From JABMOV01 sp964654545 (GTDB lineage: Bacteria; Fidelibacterota; Marinisomatia; Marinisomatales; JABMOV01), in the NCBI GenBank assembly GCA_964654545.1, contig CAZZIU010000014.1, forward strand, positions 10,369-74,368: a stretch of DNA of 64,000 nt. Reading direction: 5' to 3'. Below the pieces are notes generated by a model that saw nothing but the letters and a program-made list of their open reading frames with translations, searched no databases and had not been told where the DNA came from. Position numbers and translations under genes: made by a program. Shown piece after piece: positions 35,964 to 44,006 of this stretch (position 1 is the stretch's first letter; each line of letters starts with the position of its first letter).

Positions 35964-37466
35964 TCAAAAGATAAATCCAAGTCGAACAGCAGTCTCCACC
36001 ACATCCAGTCCGTCGATTGGTTTGGAAATTGTAAATCCCAATTCAAAATCATCTCCATCATGATCAGGATTGAGTGTCATTCCAATACCGGCGGATTTAA
36101 TCATGTTGTCATAATGGTTGGAAACGTCTGACAACGGGTAGTCGTTTTTGTCCCAGGCATGACCGATATCCATAAATGCATACACATGGAACCAGGTATC
36201 CAGAAAATCGGGCGTGAAATACATGGCCAGATTGGTTTGAATCATCTGATTACCGGTTTGATATTTATACGGGTAAGCATTAACTGAGCCGATGCCTCCG
36301 ACTCCAAACATGCGGTGTATTGGTAAATTTCCTTCTGATGTACCGATGATTGTTCTGTTACGTAAAACCAACCCCTCTGAAAACTCCCAATTCAATATGG
36401 CGAGAGCAAATATTCTTGTATTATCACCTACAGGTTTTATTGTTAACCCCGAATCAAAATAACTGCTGATATTAATTAATCCAGCATATCCGGAATGGAA
36501 TGGAGTAAAAGATTTTGACCGTGAAGCAACAGTGGTCTCAATATATTCGGCTTTTCCGGGCACAATAGCCAAATTGGGCCGTAGAGATCGATTTTTTTCG
36601 AACAAGCTCCACATATCAATTACAGGTAATGTATCCTGCTCTACGGATGCCCATAACATTTTCACTTTGATAAACGAAAGGTCCAAGCCTAATCCAAATG
36701 AAGCACCTTGTTCATCCCAGCGATCCATAAAATCCTGGCGCGCAAAGATAGCTGCAAAATTGTTTTCAGCTTCTCTCAACCGATAGCCATCATCGGTGCG
36801 GTGGTCTTTAAATGCATTTGCAAAAAGTATAAGAAAATTATTGGTTCCAAAACCACGCTCAAAACCAATCCTGCCAACAAGATCCCCCGGTCCGAATCGA
36901 TAGCCGAGATTGGTTGTAAGCTTAAAATGAGATTTACCGTTCCGATCCCATTTACTATTCATAAAATTGATTACTAATCCTTCATTTCGGTTGAGATACA
37001 ATGCATTAAAATCGGGGAATATCCAATTAGCTCGTGCCCGTTCACTTCTACGATTAAGATTGAAATCCGTGTCTCCGTTCACGATTTCTTCCTGTTCATA
37101 TTCACGGTAGACAAGACCCTCTTTCAGATTGGTTTCAATGACCGACCCGCTAATTTTTGCGCCGTCTTCTTTATAGACAGAGCCACCAATGGCAATAATT
37201 TTTCCTTCAATGATCGCAGTGGGATGTAAAAAAACATCTCCACCGACCAGAGTGATAGTTCCACGAACCGTACCGTCTACGGTAAGGTTTCCTCCGATGA
37301 GTCGAATTCTGTCATTTGAGATAGTATTCGCGTCAATCACATGGTCGCCAAACAAACGCAATTCCTGATTGGCTTGATTGTTGTTCAGCAGTGCATCATA
37401 GTTGTGCTCTACCGGTTCAGTAAACGCGGTACTTATAGATAATAATAATAGGATAGTTTTTTTCAT
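35964..37466 (-). CDS. Bactofilin-like solenoid fused to an Omp85-like outer-membrane barrel
   Basis: 500 residues; signal peptide MKKTILLLLSISTAFTEP. Residues about 35-115 are a short right-handed beta-solenoid of the bactofilin/polymer-forming type (IRLIGGNLTVDGTVRGTI, LVGGDVFLHPTAIIEG, IIAIGGSVYKEDGAKISG). From about 150 onward the sequence is barrel-like, and near residues 385-430 it has MFGVGGIGSVNAYPYKYQTGN with following strands. This resembles the BamA/TamA barrel region but has VNAYPY where a VRGY-type motif would be expected. It ends AVRLGFIF. Inference: an outer-membrane protein with a periplasmic or surface solenoid. It is co-transcribed with the DUF4097 proteins (2 and 7 bases apart). 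Confidence 0.7.
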   Translation of the reverse strand: MKKTILLLLSISTAFTEPVEHNYDALLNNNQANQELRLFGDHVIDANTISNDRIRLIGGNLTVDGTVRGTITLVGGDVFLHPTAIIEGKIIAIGGSVYKEDGAKISGSVIETNLKEGLVYREYEQEEIVNGDTDFNLNRRSERARANWIFPDFNALYLNRNEGLVINFMNSKWDRNGKSHFKLTTNLGYRFGPGDLVGRIGFERGFGTNNFLILFANAFKDHRTDDGYRLREAENNFAAIFARQDFMDRWDEQGASFGLGLDLSFIKVKMLWASVEQDTLPVIDMWSLFEKNRSLRPNLAIVPGKAEYIETTVASRSKSFTPFHSGYAGLINISSYFDSGLTIKPVGDNTRIFALAILNWEFSEGLVLRNRTIIGTSEGNLPIHRMFGVGGIGSVNAYPYKYQTGNQMIQTNLAMYFTPDFLDTWFHVYAFMDIGHAWDKNDYPLSDVSNHYDNMIKSAGIGMTLNPDHDGDDFELGFTISKPIDGLDVVETAVRLGFIF

Positions 37467-37468
37467 TT

Positions 37469-38704
37469 TCAGTCCTTTGAGATTGTTACAACACCAAAAT
37501 GGCTTGAAATAGATACGTTATGCTGTCCTGATCCCTGAACTCCATTGGCATGAAGAACCATACCTTCCAGCTGAATAACCAGGGGAATTTCTGAGTCCAA
37601 CATTTCTGAATCTTCGATGCCATCAATAACCACATTATATTGCGCTGAAAAATGCCTTGGTACAACCAGGTATACATCGCCAAAACTATTGGTAATATCA
37701 ATGTCCTGGGATACAATATCTTGGGAAGATTTATGTATAATAATATCTCCTGTATTGGTAATGGCGGTTATACGTCCACCAAGCTGTTCACCCTGGATGG
37801 ATCCCATCATTGTTTTCAAATTAACATCACCAATTATATTGTCAATTTCAATATCACCGGCATTGGTGAGAGCAACAACATTTCCTACAACACGACTAAT
37901 TTCCAGATCACCACCGGCGGTCTCCATTTGGATATCAGAATTAACTTTATGAATTTCAATATCACCACCTTCCGTTTTCACAACAACCGAATTCCCATCT
38001 ATATCAGATAGCCGTATTTCGCCACCTGAGGTATACGCCTCAACGTTTCCATGATTAATTTCAATTTCCAGATCACCACCTTTTGTTTCAACAAAGAGAA
38101 CGCCTTCCGTATCACTGGTTTCAATATTTCCACCGGAAGTGACCAGATTGATGTTTCCAAGCGCATGCGCCAATTCAATATCGCCACCAGCAGTGTTTGC
38201 TGAAATTTTTCCTGCAATTCGTCGTAGCTTAATATTTCCACCACCGGTTTGGATATCCAATTCACCTGCAATGTTTTCACAGGAGATATCGCCGCCCTGA
38301 TTCACAAATTGAATACTGGTACGTTTGGGCACATGAATATCGTAACTGTAATCCACTTTTGACGACCATCGATTTGCCCCAACTATTTTTATCATTCCGT
38401 TGACATCGTCATAGTGTACACTGGCTCGGGACAATTCATATTCCTTTTTGGCCCAGCGTTCCTTAGCTGATGATAGTTCAATTCTCTCAACAATTTGAAC
38501 AGCATTGCCCGGTTCACCAATAATTTCAATGTCACCTTGAACATTATGTGCTTTTAGAATGAGTAGCACATCCTTATCGGTTGTGAATTGGTAAACAGCT
38601 TCACCTGTGTATTGAGAATGACCATCCAGTCCAAAGGAATTAAATATTTCCTGACTGAATCCCAAGCTAATAAGGAGAAAGAAATTTGGGATTAGTACTC
38701 TCAT
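37469..38704 (-). CDS. DUF4097-type exported protein with eleven 18-residue solenoid repeats
   Basis: 411 residues; signal peptide residues 1-17 (ending LGFSQ). After an N-terminal beta domain (30-135), residues about 137-335 consist of eleven consecutive units of 18 residues (one has 19). The pattern is G-G-D/N-I-x-I-x4-x-G-x-I-x-x-x-T-x, for example GGDIELAHALGNINLVTS and GGNIETSDTEGVLFVETK. This matches the parallel beta-helix of DUF4097/adhesin-like proteins. A C-terminal globular segment follows. No enzyme motif was seen. The start overlaps the anti-sigma stop (ATGA), so its expression is tied to the sigma/anti-sigma pair. Predicted periplasmic or surface-located. Confidence 0.75.
   Translation of the reverse strand: MRVLIPNFFLLISLGFSQEIFNSFGLDGHSQYTGEAVYQFTTDKDVLLILKAHNVQGDIEIIGEPGNAVQIVERIELSSAKERWAKKEYELSRASVHYDDVNGMIKIVGANRWSSKVDYSYDIHVPKRTSIQFVNQGGDISCENIAGELDIQTGGGNIKLRRIAGKISANTAGGDIELAHALGNINLVTSGGNIETSDTEGVLFVETKGGDLEIEINHGNVEAYTSGGEIRLSDIDGNSVVVKTEGGDIEIHKVNSDIQMETAGGDLEISRVVGNVVALTNAGDIEIDNIIGDVNLKTMMGSIQGEQLGGRITAITNTGDIIIHKSSQDIVSQDIDITNSFGDVYLVVPRHFSAQYNVVIDGIEDSEMLDSEIPLVIQLEGMVLHANGVQGSGQHNVSISSHFGVVTISKD
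37700..38296 (-). repeat. Tandem 54-base coding repeats (18 residues each)
   Basis: About eleven in-frame units with recurring ATATCACCACC-like stretches on the + strand, encoding the GGD-I-x-I solenoid coils. The units are diverged, so this is an old protein repeat rather than a recent satellite. Confidence 0.75.
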
Positions 38705-39684
38705 TGAATAACCTCAATTTCCTCATCTTGGTTGGAATCTTTAAGCGCAGTTACTATGGCTTTTGCCTGATTTCGTATAAATACATTTTCATCCATCAAT
38801 CCAACTACACGCAAGGTAGGGATCATTGTTTGGCTCGGATAGCGGGCTAGAATTCCAAGAGCTTCTTGTCTCACTGCCTCATTGCTATCTTCCAGTAATA
38901 CTTTTTGGCAGGCTTCCAGCAATAATTTTGATGGTTCATAGTCTTGTAATAGGCGAGCGGATTTCAACCGTACTCCTGGATTTTCATCCGACAACATTGA
39001 TGAGATTAGCACCAGCATCGTTTCTTTATGTGGTTCTAATTCTTTTACCATTTGTACAGCCTTTAAACGATTTCCGGTATTTTCATCATTTAAGAGGAAA
39101 TAATAGAGTAATTGTTGAACATTTTGATCGTCTAAACCACCTTTTACCTGCAGATCCTCATTGGTTTGAAAGGCAAATTCGATGGGTGAAGATTTATTGC
39201 CGGTCAAGCGCATTTTTGTATTTTCTAATTGTCCCTGCTTAATGACATCCTGCAGTCTGTTTTCAGAAATATCGGACCGGGAAACCGCTTTATCCGTTAC
39301 GACCCAACGTCCTACAAAAAATGCAATCAACACATAGAATACTACAGCCCAGGCAGGTTGTTTTACGTCAAAAAGTAAATTCAGGATTGAACCACCAAAA
39401 GATTTGATCCTCGATTTAAATGGTGACTGCTTTTTATCCAGGATCTGCTGTTCGATTCGTCCACGAAGCAGGTTTCGTTGTCCTTGAAGATATTCCTCCG
39501 TGGGGTGTAATTCACAAAGTGAACTTGCAATCGACAATGATGATTGTAATTCAGCTGTGTAGTTTCTTAATTCACCGTTGGTTTCTAACAGTTGTTCAAA
39601 TGCCCGAAATTCCCTTGAATCAAGGGCCTCCAGAACATACAAGGTTGCTTGTTCTTTAAGTGTAGTTGTTAGATTATGATTCAT
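38701..39684 (-). CDS. Transmembrane anti-sigma factor with C-terminal HEAT repeats
   Basis: 327 residues. The N-terminal cytoplasmic part (about 10-50, ATLYVLEALDSREFRAFEQLL) resembles the RskA-type anti-sigma domain and has no zinc-ligand CxxC. One membrane segment lies at about 110-129 (PAWAVVFYVLIAFFVGRWVV). After it come HEAT-like helical repeats at about 200-325 (ENPGVRLKSARLLQDY, NEAVRQEALGILARY, ENVFIRNQAKAIVTAL), which would face the periplasm. It overlaps the sigma gene by 11 bases, the usual arrangement for a cognate pair. Inference: it holds the sigma factor inactive until the periplasmic repeats sense a partner or stress. Confidence 0.8.
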   Translation of the reverse strand: MNHNLTTTLKEQATLYVLEALDSREFRAFEQLLETNGELRNYTAELQSSLSIASSLCELHPTEEYLQGQRNLLRGRIEQQILDKKQSPFKSRIKSFGGSILNLLFDVKQPAWAVVFYVLIAFFVGRWVVTDKAVSRSDISENRLQDVIKQGQLENTKMRLTGNKSSPIEFAFQTNEDLQVKGGLDDQNVQQLLYYFLLNDENTGNRLKAVQMVKELEPHKETMLVLISSMLSDENPGVRLKSARLLQDYEPSKLLLEACQKVLLEDSNEAVRQEALGILARYPSQTMIPTLRVVGLMDENVFIRNQAKAIVTALKDSNQDEEIEVIQ

Positions 39685-40234
39685 AGCGGTATTCCTTTAG
39701 TGCGACGCGCAATTTTTCCATTGCACGAAATAAATACTTTTTTACAGTTCCCTCTGAAACGCCCATTATTGCAGAGATGTCTTTTATTTTTAGTCGTTGC
39801 AGGTGCTTGAGAATGAAAACAGTACGTTGCTGTTTTGGTAAAATATTCAAACATTCTTTTATGGCGCTTCGAACCTCATCTCCCGGAATGTCATCGTCGT
39901 CTTCAGTTGCAATCCAATTGAGGGGGTCATAATCATTTTCCGGCCCTGGATCGACAATATGCATTTTGGAGCGTTTCCGATGATAATTATAAGCCGTATT
40001 GACGGTAATGCGGTACAACCAGGTATAAAATTCACTCCTGAATTCAAACTGATTGATGTATTTGAATGCTTTGAGAAAAACATCCTGATAGAGATCTTCC
40101 GCATCCTTTTCATTTTTTGTCATTTGGTAGGCTAAAATCATTATTCTTTCATCGTGCATGGCTACAAGTTTATGGAACGCGGTATGATCGCCGCTCTGGG
40201 CTTGAAGGATGAGCTGTCTAGTCGTATTATCCAC
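39674..40234 (-). CDS. ECF-family RNA polymerase sigma factor
   Basis: 186 residues. Region 2 is visible as MILAYQMTKNEKDAEDLYQD and VFLKAFKYINQF with FYTWLYRITVNTAYN. Region 4 is visible as LNILPKQQRTVFILKHLQ and IKDISAIMGVSEGTVKKYLF, a complete helix-turn-helix. The length is typical of ECF sigma factors. It is the first gene of a five-gene - strand operon (anti-sigma, two DUF4097-type proteins, a solenoid/barrel fusion), so it probably controls its own operon. The 84 bases upstream, up to the mdh-side hairpin, must hold its promoter, but I cannot identify boxes with confidence. Confidence 0.92.
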   Translation of the reverse strand: MDNTTRQLILQAQSGDHTAFHKLVAMHDERIMILAYQMTKNEKDAEDLYQDVFLKAFKYINQFEFRSEFYTWLYRITVNTAYNYHRKRSKMHIVDPGPENDYDPLNWIATEDDDDIPGDEVRSAIKECLNILPKQQRTVFILKHLQRLKIKDISAIMGVSEGTVKKYLFRAMEKLRVALKEYRYES

Positions 40235-40318
40235 GGCTTATCGTGAAATTCTGATGTATGACCTTTGATTAGTCATTAAGTTGTCATAAAGAATAAATTT
40301 ACAGGAAAAAAGATTAGT

Positions 40319-40347
40319 GAAGGATGCCATGTTGTATGGCATCCTTC
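40319..40347 (-). terminator. 12-bp hairpin downstream of mdh
   Basis: GAAGGATGCCAT and its exact complement flank the 5-base loop GTTGT. It lies 9 bases past the mdh stop; on the - strand a run of six T follows about 6 bases after the stem. Probably the mdh terminator. It also separates mdh from the sigma operon. Confidence 0.7.
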
Positions 40348-40355
40348 TGATATAT

Positions 40356-41291
40356 TTAGAGATTGGTTTCTTTAACTGTTTTCTGAACGGCTGTAAGTGT
40401 ATTCATAAGAGCAGAGCGCTCAGCGTCCGTTAATTCGAATTCCAAAATCTTTTCAACTCCGCCGGCACCAATCACAGTTGGGACACCAATAAAGTAGCCG
40501 TCAATTCCAAATTCACCGTCACAGTAGGCTGCGCAGGGAATAACACGTTTTTTATCTCTGAGGTAACTCTCTGCCATTTCAATGGCAGATTGGGCGGGAG
40601 CATAATATGCCGAACCATTGCCGAAGAGTTTTACTATTTCACCACCTGCAAAGCGGGTTCTATCCTCAATCTCTTTAATCCGTTCAGTCGGAATCAATGC
40701 AGTAACTGGTACTCCTCCTATGGTTGCCAATCGTGTAATTGGAACCATCGTGTCACCATGACCTCCCAACACCATACAGGTTACATCCTGGACAGAATAT
40801 CCGGTTTCCATTGCAATAAATGTACGGAATCGAGCACTATCCAAAGCACCGGCCATTCCAGCCACCTTATTGGTAGTAAAACCAGAATATTTTTGGAAAG
40901 CATAAACCATGGCATCTAGGGGATTTGATATCACAATAACAAATGCATTGGGAGCATGTGTTTTAATGGTATCCGCCACGTCTTTCATAATCCCAAGGTT
41001 TATACCAAGCAGATCTTCACGGTTCATGCCTGGTTTGCGTGGGATCCCGGCTGTTATGATGATGACATCAGAATCATTCAAATCTTCTGGATCGGATGAT
41101 CCGGTGAGATGAACATCGTAACCATCGTGTGGGCGTAACTGCATGATATCCAACGCTTTTCCTTTGATCATTCCTTCAGCTTTTGGGATATCATAGATAA
41201 CAACATCACCTAATTCCTTTTGCGCCGCTAACAAGGCAAGGTTGCCTCCAATTTGTCCACCCCCGACTAGCGCAATTTTTTTACGAGACAT
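40356..41291 (-). CDS. mdh: Malate dehydrogenase (LDH-like type)
   Basis: 311 residues, cytoplasmic; interconverts malate and oxaloacetate with NAD. Seen: Rossmann motif GGGQIGGN at residues 10-17 and an acidic residue ending the second strand (VVIYDIP), which favours NAD. Also seen are the substrate loop TAGIPRKPGMNREDLL, SNPLDAM, and the catalytic histidine in VLGGHGDTMVP. The length and motifs fit the LDH-like malate dehydrogenases common in this part of the tree. It is flanked by terminator-like hairpins and so is probably monocistronic. Functionally it joins the citrate lyase, aconitase and isocitrate dehydrogenase genes further downstream in the window. Confidence 0.95.
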   Translation of the reverse strand: MSRKKIALVGGGQIGGNLALLAAQKELGDVVIYDIPKAEGMIKGKALDIMQLRPHDGYDVHLTGSSDPEDLNDSDVIIITAGIPRKPGMNREDLLGINLGIMKDVADTIKTHAPNAFVIVISNPLDAMVYAFQKYSGFTTNKVAGMAGALDSARFRTFIAMETGYSVQDVTCMVLGGHGDTMVPITRLATIGGVPVTALIPTERIKEIEDRTRFAGGEIVKLFGNGSAYYAPAQSAIEMAESYLRDKKRVIPCAAYCDGEFGIDGYFIGVPTVIGAGGVEKILEFELTDAERSALMNTLTAVQKTVKETNL

Positions 41292-41354
41292 GTGATTCTC
41301 CTTCTTATTAAGATTGTAAACAAATATTGTAAAGAATTGCGGTTAAAAAATACA

Positions 41355-41378
41355 AAACCCCACAATGTAGTGGGGTTT
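41355..41378 (-). terminator. Intrinsic terminator of the rng-rplU-rpmA operon
   Basis: AAACCCCAC pairs with GTGGGGTTT around a 6-base loop, 25 bases past the rpmA stop. On the - strand a T-rich tract (TGTATTTTTT) follows directly. Confidence 0.85.
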
Positions 41379-41403
41379 AAAAAGATAATGGAATGAGGTG
41401 AAG

Positions 41404-41658
41404 TTATGCGGAAACGACGCTAACGATTTTCCGATCTCTTCCAATTTTTGAAAATTTCACAACACCATCTGTGGTGGCAAACAATGAATCATCGCCTGCA
41501 CGTTTTACATTGGTGCCAGGATGAATTTTTGTACCACGTTGTTTTAGTATAATGCCACCAGCCAGTATAGATTGACCATCAGAGACCTTCACACCAAGCC
41601 GCTTCGCATTGGAGTCACGGCCATTTCGGGAACTTCCCTGACCTTTTTTATGTGCCAT
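41404..41658 (-). CDS. rpmA: 50S ribosomal protein L27
   Basis: 84 residues. The diagnostic N-terminus MAHKKGQGSSRNGRDSNAKR is present without a cleavable leader, followed by GGIILKQRGTKIHPG and the conserved VKFSKIGRDRK. L27 lies near the peptidyl-transferase centre, with its N-terminus reaching the P site. The start is 2 bases from the rplU stop, so the two are co-translated. It is the last gene of the operon before a clear terminator. Confidence 0.98.
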   Translation of the reverse strand: MAHKKGQGSSRNGRDSNAKRLGVKVSDGQSILAGGIILKQRGTKIHPGTNVKRAGDDSLFATTDGVVKFSKIGRDRKIVSVVSA

Positions 41659-41660
41659 GG

Positions 41661-42026
41661 TTATTTGTCCTTTTTCGTTTCGGTTTTGGGTTTGGCAGGT
41701 GCTTTTTTGGTAGCTGCTTTTTTTATATTATCTATTTCCAGTAATGTGAATCCTTGGCGATGACCATTTTTACGTTGATACCCTTTCCGTCTTTTCTTCT
41801 TGTAAATGAGTACTTTTCGGTCACGTCCGTGCTCAAGTATTGTTGCGGTTACGCTAACATTTTTTACAGTAGGATTTCCAATTGATATCTTTTTACCGTC
41901 ATCAACCAATAATACCGTATCAAAAGATAATTTTTTACCAACTTTCTCAATCTGAGTCGGTGCTTTGATCCTGCTACCCTTGGTAACAGAAAACTGTTTT
42001 CCACTAATTGTTACGATTGCTTGCAT
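41661..42026 (-). CDS. rplU: 50S ribosomal protein L21
   Basis: 121 residues from the ATG giving MQAIVTISGKQFSV, with GGAG 8 bases upstream; an in-frame ATG eight codons earlier is not needed. Standard L21 features: KGSRIKAPTQIEKVG and the basic loop KVLIYKKKRRKGYQRKNGHRQ that contacts 23S rRNA. It is longer than the roughly 103-residue E. coli protein because of a lysine/alanine/threonine-rich tail (about residues 103-121), a low-complexity extension common in some lineages. It lies between rng (26 bases upstream) and rpmA (2 bases downstream). Confidence 0.97.
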   Translation of the reverse strand: MQAIVTISGKQFSVTKGSRIKAPTQIEKVGKKLSFDTVLLVDDGKKISIGNPTVKNVSVTATILEHGRDRKVLIYKKKRRKGYQRKNGHRQGFTLLEIDNIKKAATKKAPAKPKTETKKDK

Positions 42027-42052
42027 TTTCAACTCCAATAAAGCCAACAAAT

Positions 42053-43597
42053 TTAGGATGTTGATTGATGAGGATCAATATCAAGTTCTTCAGTTATATC
42101 AACATTGTCTTTAGCACGCACAAACCGGAAATCATCCCTCGAAACTTCCGAGTTCGATTGAATTTTGATATGGACAAAATTCTGCCACATTAATCCTCGT
42201 AAAACTTTTTTCTTTTGGGATTTAAGATAGTCTGCATTATCGGGATGAAGGAGAAGTTTTAACCTTAGATTGCGGTGTTTTGATTTGTATCTTCGCAACC
42301 AATGGTCTACTCTGGTAACCAGGGTGTCTTTGGCAATGATATGCCCCGAACCATGACAAGTTGGGCATTCATCAGTCATTGAATCCAGTAAACTAAGTCG
42401 AATACGTTGCCGGGTCATCTCAAGCAACCCAAAATCAGAAATGGGTGATACCGCCACTTTTGCCCGGTCACGCTTCAACTCCTTGCGGATTTCATAATAC
42501 ACCTTGCGCTTGTTTTCCTCTTCACGCATATCAATAAAATCGATTACAATCAGTCCGGAAAGATCTCGAAGACGTAACTGCCTGGCAATTTCACGAGCTG
42601 CTTCAAGATTAATTTTAAGTGAGTTATCCTCATGCAGTTTTTTACCAACAAATCGACCGCTGTTCACGTCGACAACCACCATCGCTTCTGTTTTTTCAAT
42701 AATTAAGTATGCACCACTCTTTAACCAAACCTTTGGTCGCATGAGCTTATCAATCTCCGCTTCAATTCCCATACTTTCAAACAGTGGGACTTTTAATCGG
42801 TATAATTCGAGTCGGCTGGCCATATTGGGAGAAACATCTTCCAGGTAGGCCTGGAGCTTCCGAAAAGTTTTTTTGGAATCAATGATAATGTTGCTCACAT
42901 CCGAAGTGAGCAAATCACGTATTACACTGGTAGCAGTTTCCAGATCTTCATAGACCAGTGTTGGGGAATCTACTTTTTCGGCTTTTTTCTCTAATTGATT
43001 CCAATGCTCACGCAACATTTCATAGTCTTTTTGAATGTTTTCTTCGCTTTTTCCTTCAGCAACAGTCCTGACTATTAACCCAAATCCTTTATCTTTCAAT
43101 TTGCTTGCCAATTTCCTAAGACGCCGACGTTCGTATTTATCCCATATTTTTTTAGATATTCCAATGTAGTTCCCACCAGGAACCAATACCAACAACCTGC
43201 CTGGAATCGCAATTTCAGTGGTTACGCGTGGACCCTTACTGGCAAATGGTTCTTTGATTACCTGAACATAAATATCTTGTCCGGTGTGAAGGTCAACATT
43301 GATGTTATCGTGACTATTTGATTTTCCGTTTGGAACATGATCATCGTCATATTCATCAATAATATAATCAGAATTATGAACCTCGGAAAATGGGAGGAAG
43401 GCATTAATATCAAATCCAATGTCTACAAAAGCCGCCTGCATACCAGGCAATACATTTTCAACTTTTCCTTTGTAGATATTTCCAACCATTCGTTGTTGAT
43501 CTTGCTTTTCAACATAGACTTCAACTAGACGGTCATCTTCAAGAATGGCGATTCGAGATTCGCCCATACTTTCATTTATATAAATTTCTTTTTTCAT
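42053..43597 (-). CDS. rng: Ribonuclease E/G family endoribonuclease
   Basis: 514 residues from the ATG giving MKKEIYINES, preceded by a GGGAT-like site; the longer in-frame ATG adds 15 residues with no family match. Family features: S1 domain start (VGNIYKGKVENVLPGMQAAF, VDIGFDINAFLP), the catalytic aspartate region VVVDVNSGRFVG and LSGLIVIDFIDM, and the zinc-link motif CPTCHGSG for dimer-dimer contact. There is no long C-terminal scaffold, so RNase G type fits better than full RNase E. It processes rRNA and mRNA 5' ends. It heads the rng-rplU-rpmA operon, an arrangement seen in other bacteria. Confidence 0.93.
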   Translation of the reverse strand: MKKEIYINESMGESRIAILEDDRLVEVYVEKQDQQRMVGNIYKGKVENVLPGMQAAFVDIGFDINAFLPFSEVHNSDYIIDEYDDDHVPNGKSNSHDNINVDLHTGQDIYVQVIKEPFASKGPRVTTEIAIPGRLLVLVPGGNYIGISKKIWDKYERRRLRKLASKLKDKGFGLIVRTVAEGKSEENIQKDYEMLREHWNQLEKKAEKVDSPTLVYEDLETATSVIRDLLTSDVSNIIIDSKKTFRKLQAYLEDVSPNMASRLELYRLKVPLFESMGIEAEIDKLMRPKVWLKSGAYLIIEKTEAMVVVDVNSGRFVGKKLHEDNSLKINLEAAREIARQLRLRDLSGLIVIDFIDMREEENKRKVYYEIRKELKRDRAKVAVSPISDFGLLEMTRQRIRLSLLDSMTDECPTCHGSGHIIAKDTLVTRVDHWLRRYKSKHRNLRLKLLLHPDNADYLKSQKKKVLRGLMWQNFVHIKIQSNSEVSRDDFRFVRAKDNVDITEELDIDPHQSTS

Positions 43598-43742
43598 CGC
43601 TATCCCGCATGCGTTGTGCAATCCGAAATCATTCGGTATCACGTATTGTTAATAAATGGCGCGGTCTATTGTGTGTAGACGTGCGATTTTACTACTAGCA
43701 GGGATTGGATTAAGGTGGGGTAAAAAATGAAAACTTGATAAT

Positions 43743-43754
43743 GCTCAATTGAGC
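43743..43754. promoter_or_regulatory. 12-bp perfect palindrome (possible operator)
   Basis: GCTCAATTGAGC, about 146 bases upstream of rng and 261 bases upstream of metH. The symmetry suggests a dimeric regulator site, but no regulator can be named. Confidence 0.25.
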
Positions 43755-43888
43755 GGCAAAAATTTTTGTAACGGTCCTTAATCGGCTCTCCGCTAATGCG
43801 GAAGATAATTGATCTCAGGCATCTCTCCAAGTACTAATTATATAGGGTTCTACACGCTTCAACGTCATTTTTCGTCTAACCTGGGGAC

Positions 43889-43917
43889 TTGACCATCTAA
43901 AGAAAACGTCATAAAAT
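43889..43917 (+). promoter_or_regulatory. Candidate sigma-70-like promoter for metH
   Basis: TTGACC and TAAAAT separated by 17 bases, about 100 bases upstream of metH. Spacing and sequence fit a housekeeping promoter, but the promoter consensus in this lineage is uncertain. Confidence 0.35.
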
Positions 43918-43956
43918 TGGGTGTCGCGATTTGACCATATTGCAACGACATAAAAT
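43889..43956 (+). repeat. Two imperfect direct repeats upstream of metH
   Basis: Unit 1: TTGACCAT at 43889 with ACGTCATAAAAT at 43906. Unit 2: TTGACCAT at 43931 with ACGACATAAAAT at 43945. The spacing inside unit 2 is 3 bases shorter. They could be a duplicated promoter or paired binding sites. A further AACGTCAT copy lies at 43861. Confidence 0.5.
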
Positions 43957-43976
43957 AAGTGCTAAAAAGGAGTAAC

Positions 43977-44006
43977 TGCCGGTTTAGCGCCGGCATTTTT
44001 GTTTTT
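43977..44006 (+). terminator. Terminator-like hairpin in the metH leader
   Basis: TGCCGG pairs with CCGGCA around TTTAGCG, followed by TTTTTGTTTTT. It ends 8 bases before the metH ATG, leaving only GGGA as ribosome-binding site. It could terminate a short leader transcript or act as an attenuator for metH. Confidence 0.7.

Noticed and set aside
37617..38011. Two long antisense frames opposite the DUF4097 repeat gene
   Set aside because: They follow the 54-base coding repeats, so they are by-products of the repeated codon pattern on the other strand.
37700..38296. CRISPR-like or satellite repeat
   Set aside because: The 54-base periodicity is in frame, diverged and encodes a regular protein solenoid.
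38826..39242. 138-codon + strand frame opposite the anti-sigma gene
   Set aside because: Antisense to a well-supported HEAT-repeat gene, with no start signal or recognisable domain.
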